The notes under the pieces: model-generated
What the model was told of the DNA's origin: nothing
The model's input: only the letters and a program-made list of their open reading frames with translations
Databases searched by the model: none
Part shown: piece by piece, positions 57,900-64,000 of the stretch
How the letters are laid out: each line of letters begins with the position of its first letter
How positions within the stretch are numbered: the first letter of the stretch is position 1
Translations under genes and position numbers: made by a program
Source: Marchantia polymorpha subsp. ruderalis
Lineage: Eukaryota; Streptophyta; Marchantiopsida; Marchantiales; Marchantiaceae
Length of the DNA: 64,000 bases
NCBI GenBank assembly: GCA_037833965.1
Contig: AP031352.1
Location: 21,494,501 to 21,558,500, forward strand
Direction of reading: 5' to 3'

Positions 57900-60800
57900 A
57901 TATATGATCTGATTTAAGATTGTCTTCTCACCAGAGCATTTGGCGCACACCAAAAGGTTTGATGCCTGTACGTGCCTTATAAATGGACTTAATTACAACC
58001 ACTGCATTGTGAACAAGGATTATGAGCATTAGAAATAGCAATCACTTGTTTAAGCAAATTAATGGTTGTCTGGTAGGATGAAAATTTACTTCCAAAATCC
58101 TTTTGAAACTCCACTTTACATCATTCAATGAATTTGTAGAACTCTTCCGCCGCAGGAAAATTTAAAATCTTAAAAATGACCAGATGTGGGCATTGTTAAT
58201 TGAGAAAACAAAAAACGGGGTTATTCTAGTATAGGATGATGACATTTACTAGTACTTTCAATCTCGTAACATGGATTTATCTTCAGCTTTTGTGAACACG
58301 GATAGTTGATTCAGATTCTAAGCTTTGGGATCAAAATCTGTCGGAGCACTAGTTCAAGATGCCGATTTCAATTACAACTTTAACACATACTTGCTTTCAA
58401 AAAATTATAGGAAAGATTGGATGTTTCGAAATGCCACAGTTCTAATCATGAACAAAAATAAAATAAAAAAAACCCCCATTACTTACACAATTATATTTTT
58501 TTTCATATAAATATGATTAACATATACAGATCATAATTCAATTATAATTATTGCTTCTAATATAAACAGCAATTATATAAATTTCTGTTTATAATAGAAG
58601 TCTAGAGTTTTATGACATGGCCTTTTGGGCAAAAAATCTGCCGAAATATTCAAAATTCTTGGATTGTGGATCTCAATAATATCTTTCAAATTGATGTTGC
58701 AAATAACATTGTTCGAGCTAACAATCAGTTGAGCTTCATCATGATAATTCAAGCTTTGCTCCGAGTCAAAAGAGTGAAGAATTGAAAAAGATGTAACATA
58801 AATAAATTCAGAAAAAATTAGAGTTCAGTATTAAAATAACCAAGATTAGATAAAGATCGTAATTTTATGAAAAAGCATTCAGAAACTTTTTACAAATATC
58901 TTGATAGGTAAGAGGAACAGAATTTATTTAGTTGCAAACGTAGCTGAAATAGAATGAGTATACAAACAAAATAAAAGAGTTCAGTATTCAAGAAAAAATT
59001 TTTAATTGAAATTTGAATCCTTTGACGTGCATTATAAGAGAAAAAATTTAAATTTTTGGAAAAATGAAGATATAAATTTTAAATCATCCAAAGAACCTTT
59101 TAATATTCTATAAACAAAATTTTACAGTCAAAAGCTTATATGAATGAATAAGCTTAAATCAAAAGAATATTTACGAATCAAATCTTAATAAAAAACCTCA
59201 ATGAATCAAATATTTTCATGTATAAAAGAAGCTTAAATTCACATACCTATTTGATGTTTTGATAGAATTCTACGTGATTAAATTTCATAAGTTGATAATT
59301 TCATAAAAAAAATAGCGTTGGACAAAAATTTTCTATCATCTCTTGATATTTGCAATTCAGATAAATATTCGATCATTTAATTAAATAAAAATAAATTTTT
59401 AATCAAAAAAGGTTTTGAAATCATAACATTCTTCTTGTAAAAGCAGATGGTTGTTACTGAAAGAAATTTCAAACACGATAAAAACTTTTACTTCAAATAA
59501 AGATATTGAAGATACAGTCAGATATTAATATCAATCTCGACTTTTGAGCTTTAAAAAAATATAAAAGTGATATTGTGATTATTGAAATATTATTTTGATA
59601 ATAATTATATACATATGTTAACATTCAAATTAATTCACACGACGGCAAGTAATGAAGTATTGAAGGTTTTAACTGAAAGTTGTGATGAGTGTTTTTGCTT
59701 TTTTGTCATGGACAGAATCAAGTGAAATTAATTATGATCGTCTTATTTTTTAAGTCCGTCTAAATAGGGTTTTTCCAATGTGCCAAAATAAAAGTGAGTG
59801 ACTTAAGGTAGATCTTTGTCATTATAAAGAAAGAGTTACATGATATGATTAATGGCATCATCAAGTGATAACGACAAGTTTTCAATGTACATGCTTTACA
59901 TCACGCGATTTGTAAAAGGATGAAGAATGGATTGGTGGAATGTTGTGAGGGGCCTATACTATAATTCACAAATCACAGTCGGAGACCAATTATTGTTGCT
60001 AAGACATATCGTACATTTGAGATATTTTTGTATAACCTGATTATTCATTCTCTTATAGAATGAAGAGACAACAACCACATCTCTCTAAGTATACGTGCTG
60101 GTGGAGAAGGAAAATCCTTGTTACTCTTTTTCATAATTTTTGAATGAGAACAATCAATATATATGCTTTTATCATTGAATGAACAAGTCCTCAATGCTTT
60201 TATTGTTCTTGCATAAGTGTACTAAGAGTTCGGTCGGTCAACTTCAATTCAGGCATCATTTCTAGAAGGAAGACCAGGCAATGTGGAAAGGTTCCATGTC
60301 ATCTACCAGTTTTCCGGTAGTCTATAGCCGAAGCGAAGTAGTGAAGCTTGTGAGTTACTTCATCATTATCAGCAGAGTTACCACTCACTTTGCTGTAAGT
60401 GATTGGATCTTCATTCCCCTTCTGTCCAGTTTTATTGAGCTATGGAGCTTACCAAAGGGTAGGCTCTCCTACATCCAATCGCCAATGTGCCGCCTCAGAC
60501 ATTGTACTGAGATATCGTGAGAGAGTCTCGAAGTCAAAGCCATGCTTTACAAGTAGTTGCACGCAAGGTTATCAACCATAGCAGGAGCTTCGTGAACCAA
60601 ATTACATCAGGGAGATCACTGGAAACAGAGTAAGTCTAAGCTTGAAAGACGATTCCAAATTTCTGGCAGTACAGTCATTGGCAACTCTGCTGAGAATGAT
60701 AACATCAATAGGTAGCTTCACTCAGTCACTTCGGCTGTAGAATCTCGGGCAAATGATAAGTGACAAAGCGCGTCCGGCTGCAGCCTAGTAAAATGCTTGT

Positions 60801-62979
60801 CTACTAATTTTGAAACTCGATTTGAAGGTGCTTGAAATCTCTTGTTCCACTTATCATGCAAGGACGAGAATCACGAAAATTAAATGTAACAAGTGAATTC
60901 TTTATTTGCCGATCAAGGCATAAAACATTGTTTTTATTCAGACATCAAGAAAAGAGGCAAACATTCGATTTCTCTGAGCCTTTCGATGTACAGGGCACAA
61001 TTCTGAAGTCCGAATAAGACCAGACAGGCCCGCTGATACAATTTTCCTTTTTGATCGGAATCAAAGGGAGGAGTCAAGCTTGTTATCTTGGATCTAACGA
61101 CCATGATAATGCCAAAATAGTCAACACGTAATCTATAGCCTGATTATCTTATTGGGTGGAAATCACCAATGTAGCTACAAGTAGACAACATATGACAGGG
61201 GTGAAAGGCATTTCGAAAACAGACGCGGGTGTGGTGCATATGCAACATACATGCGCTCTCGTCAGTTTAAATATCTCAGGCTTTACAAGTTGCAGCCCCG
61301 CCCTCGATGACAGAGGGCTCTATGAACCCAAGCCAAGTCCCTTGTTGTTTCCGAATTTATCGACATTCAGACTTCCCACCATAAAAACTGTTCTAGGGTG
61401 AAAAGAGAGGACAATACCAGGCACAATGTAGGAAGAGGCGTCAGAACACTTCGGAGCTGTGGTTCCAACGTTGGTCTACAGCCATATCTCTTCTTCTAAT
61501 GATTGCCTTCCTTTTCTTTCAGCACAGATATCAGGAATTCGATCTCTGCAAATTGTAACAACTTTGATCACTGTATAGACCTTGATGATCAATGTTTCAA
61601 AAGCAATTAGTCTTTGACTGTGATAGAATGCACACAAACGACATGTTTTAGTTTCTCATGGAAATGAGAAATTCAGATATATGATGAAATACGAATCTCT
61701 GGTCGCCATAGTCTCTGATCTTCACCACAAGAATACTGTGAATTCTAATCTTCCTGTAGTATCGGATTTCTTATGGGACTCTTCTTTGTTATGGTTATGA
61801 TAATTGGTTGAACACAATGAATTCGCCACAAATCCAATCAGTTGTAATCACCGCTCTTCCACCATTGCAACATGGACAACGGCTCTAAGTGAGAAGATTG
61901 ACTGAAGGAGTCAATGGTTGGCGAGTGGAAGAGAAGGGTGAACCAAATATCCTGTATTCGAGATTGGAAGTCAGCTCCGATGAGGAAACGATCGGAAACA
62001 TACTTAGTTGAAGCTAAGGACATAATTGTCGGGAGAATTGTCCAAAGTCGATGAGAGAGAGTCAACGTCTTAGGTTGATCACGCTGAAAGACGAATTTGA
62101 GGGACTTGGGACCAGTACCTCTCCCTCGATTCTCTTGTAGACATATAAACGGAATGCGGCGAAATAACGACTTCTTGATAATTGATGAACTACAGAATGT
62201 GTGTGCAGAACAGATTTGAATGAAAATCGCTGAGATCGAAGGTTTGATCGCGAACTGATCCTGCTCATCTGCCCATGCGCTCGACATATATAGTTAAAAG
62301 GATGGCTTAGCTTTCAAAATTTCCATGGAATCAAAACTTTCAGAGCAAACGTCTGTTCAGCCAAAAGTCATGTTTTCTTGACCCAGAACCTGTGGTGGGG
62401 AAGAAAATATGAGGTTCACTGCAGTTATGGCCAAACGTGCACAGCGTCATCATTCAAACTTCTCCATAACTTTAGCATAACGTTCGCGCGTGCTTTGACA
62501 AAAGCCGAAAGTGTTCAGAAATTGATAGCTCTCGCTCGAATATTGTGGGCCCATTCTTTGGTGTAATCACGTCTAATGAAACAATTTTGGGAGAAGCCTT
62601 GACTTCCCAGACAAACTTTGGTTAGGAAAGTCAACGAGATTCAGAATCCAGAGTGTCTATTCAGAATCCAGGCTGCACCGCACATCTCTATACAATTCTT
62701 ATCAAAACCAAGAACAGGTACAGAAAAACTTGCCACTAAAGAGTTCTATGTCTGTCTCAAGACATATGTATATATCAGTGCTTTCGGCTGAAACATACCA
62801 GTTTCTCATGTTTCAGCTGAAGTACCGGTAGTTGATGATGGCTCAACTTTCATCATTCACATAAGTCTAGCATCCGTGCGAATGAAGAGTAGGGCTTGCT
62901 CAGTCTTCCTAGTGCAATTGAAGGATATATGTCTGCGAAGACTGTGCTCTTCAATCTGCTGTTCCGGAGGTAGTCTGTC
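57900..62979. other. Intergenic; AT-rich to about 60200, no gene recognised
   Basis: 58450-60200 is an AT desert. From 60250 the composition is more balanced and several frames look mildly coding-like (60281-60520, 60832-61017, 61156-61401 on plus; 61838-62287 on minus), but none has a domain I know. The 149-residue minus frame starts at an ATG next to a TATATAT run. Confidence 0.5.
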
Positions 62980-63524
62980 ATGGCCAGAATGACAATGCAC
63001 ATTCTGAGCAGGAACGCCGCAAGGACGCATTCTATGCTACCTCCGTTGTCACCAAAGGTATCACTCTAACGAAGTCCGAGACGTTGTAGGCTTTCCAATA
63101 TAGCTTCTGAGATTACTGTTGCTGAACTTGTGATTGAAAGCTTCAATGAGTGTGGTGTGCTCACTTGCATCACTATGAGATAACGAGTATTGTGTTTGCG
63201 TCAGAAGAGCATCGAGCTGAAGGTGCCAATGTGCTGCGAAGTATGCGAAGAAAATGTGAGAGAGGAGCTGACAGTACTAGAAGGTACGACTCCGGTTACC
63301 AGATATTTACAGTTGTTCCATTTCAGATTTATTCAGATCTTCGATAACTTGATTCTCATATGCTCGTGCTCCGATGGATGTTTGCAGGTGTGAAAGAAAT
63401 CAGCATAGATGTCGGCACTCAAAAGGTGATTGTCTGGGGTCACTGTGATGTGAGGTTAGAGCCTTACGTTGTGCTCAGAGCAGTTAAAAAGGTGAAGCAC
63501 CGGGCAGAAATGTGGAGAAAGTGA
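62980..63524 (+). CDS. Heavy-metal-associated (HMA) domain protein, HIPP/HPP type, three exons
   Basis: Exons 62980-63057, 63205-63283 and 63388-63524 join at GT-AG introns (donors GTATCA and GTACGA; acceptors GCGTCAG and TTTGCAG) to give 97 residues. After a short basic N-terminus comes SIELKVPMCCEVCEENVREE (about 28-47), where MCCEVC is the M.C..C metal-binding loop. VKEISIDVGTQKVIVWG and VVLRAVKKVKHRAEMW, the last HMA strands and helix, follow. Family knowledge: such small proteins bind Cu, Zn or Cd and act as metallochaperones. The C-terminus (MWRK) lacks a CaaX prenylation motif, so it would be a plain HPP rather than a HIPP unless another exon exists. Four residues (VRLE) are inserted before the last helix compared with usual members. 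The first exon is inferred from splice logic and is less sure. Confidence 0.78.
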
Positions 63525-64000
63525 AATTCACGATTATTCGACTATCGTTACATCTGAAAGACCAGCTACAAATACTTCTCTTTCCAAACAATCAAGTGCA
63601 TCAGTGGAAACATTACAAATGATAGTGCATAAACGAGTTTCTACAAGATAGAGATAAATTCACTATTCTCCCTGCTTACAGCGTCTCGTTTTCTTCACAA
63701 AACACTGCCCTGGCTATGGACTCTCACTCACTCGCATTTGTTTGCTCTTGCTTATTAGCGTGAGATCCCATATAGACAATTGGAACCTCTCCGTTACAGT
63801 CTTTAGTCTATATGGACTCTCAGTCATAGAAAGTCATCGTTGGAACCTATCACCCATATAGACTTGGTATCCACTTCTCCATGAGCTTCCTGACACAACT
63901 TGTTATGGCTGCCAAATCTGTTTTGACTTGTACAGAAGTACTTCTTACTCCTCGAAACTCAGAAGCTACTTTGTCAATATTCCAAGCATTTGTTCGATCT
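63525..64000. other. Downstream region with a repeated CCATATAGAC motif
   Basis: No gene seen. CCCATATAGAC occurs at about 63767 and 63853, and the inverse form AGTCTATATGG at 63805. (A/C)(A/G)TTGGAACCT occurs at about 63778 and 63838. The arrangement suggests a small repeated or inverted element that may run past the window. Confidence 0.4.

Noticed and set aside
1-64000. CRISPR array, bacterial operon, viral or toxin genes
   Set aside because: No spaced identical repeats, no operon-like gene packing and no such protein families were seen; the window is plant nuclear DNA.

Overview
This is eukaryotic nuclear DNA from a land plant. The evidence is a plant-type gene set, GT-AG introns, long AT-rich intergenic stretches and plant transposon relics. 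The gene set comprises a GT37 xyloglucan-type fucosyltransferase, an ankyrin/PGG membrane protein of the ACD6 type, a CAT1-like cationic amino acid transporter, a TPD1-like secreted peptide precursor, a plant HMA (heavy-metal-associated) protein, a relic class III peroxidase, and relic sacsin, MULE (Mutator-like) and LTR retroelements. Moderate intron sizes and several single-exon genes would suit a non-seed plant such as a bryophyte, but that placement is inference.

Layout. 1-141 is the 3' end of an LTR-like repeat that recurs inside the window. 500-2700 (+) holds frame-broken, coding-like DNA, including a cysteine-rich secreted-protein-like block. 2891-4651 (-) is the intact ankyrin/PGG gene. 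8019-9535 (+) is a decayed class III peroxidase. 18472-21498 (+) is the two-exon CAT gene. 23392-25417 is a perfect 827-bp direct duplication bounded by AT repeats, followed by tRNA-Thr(AGU) on the minus strand. 27412-32763 (+) is a sacsin-like pseudogene split by a 2.8-kb solo-LTR-like insertion with a target-site duplication. An intact mitochondrial ribosomal protein uL15 gene begins 13 bp after it (32776-33600). 34953-35967 is a MULE transposase relic. 40447-40979 (-) is a weak three-exon candidate. 44809-46554 (-) is the intact fucosyltransferase. 49.5-56 kb and 58-60 kb are AT-rich, with a MITE (miniature inverted-repeat transposable element) at about 51.4-51.7 kb and a gypsy gag relic. 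56187-56726 (-) is the TPD1-like gene. 62980-63524 (+) is a three-exon HMA protein.

The intact genes are unrelated housekeeping, transport, wall and signalling genes with no operon-like logic. The more unusual signals are structural: a large excess of perfect short-loop inverted repeats (arms 10-37 bp), an LTR insertion whose removal restores a continuous sacsin reading frame, and several gene relics visible only by switching frames. I found no CRISPR array, bacterial operon or virus, and no convincing new multi-gene system.
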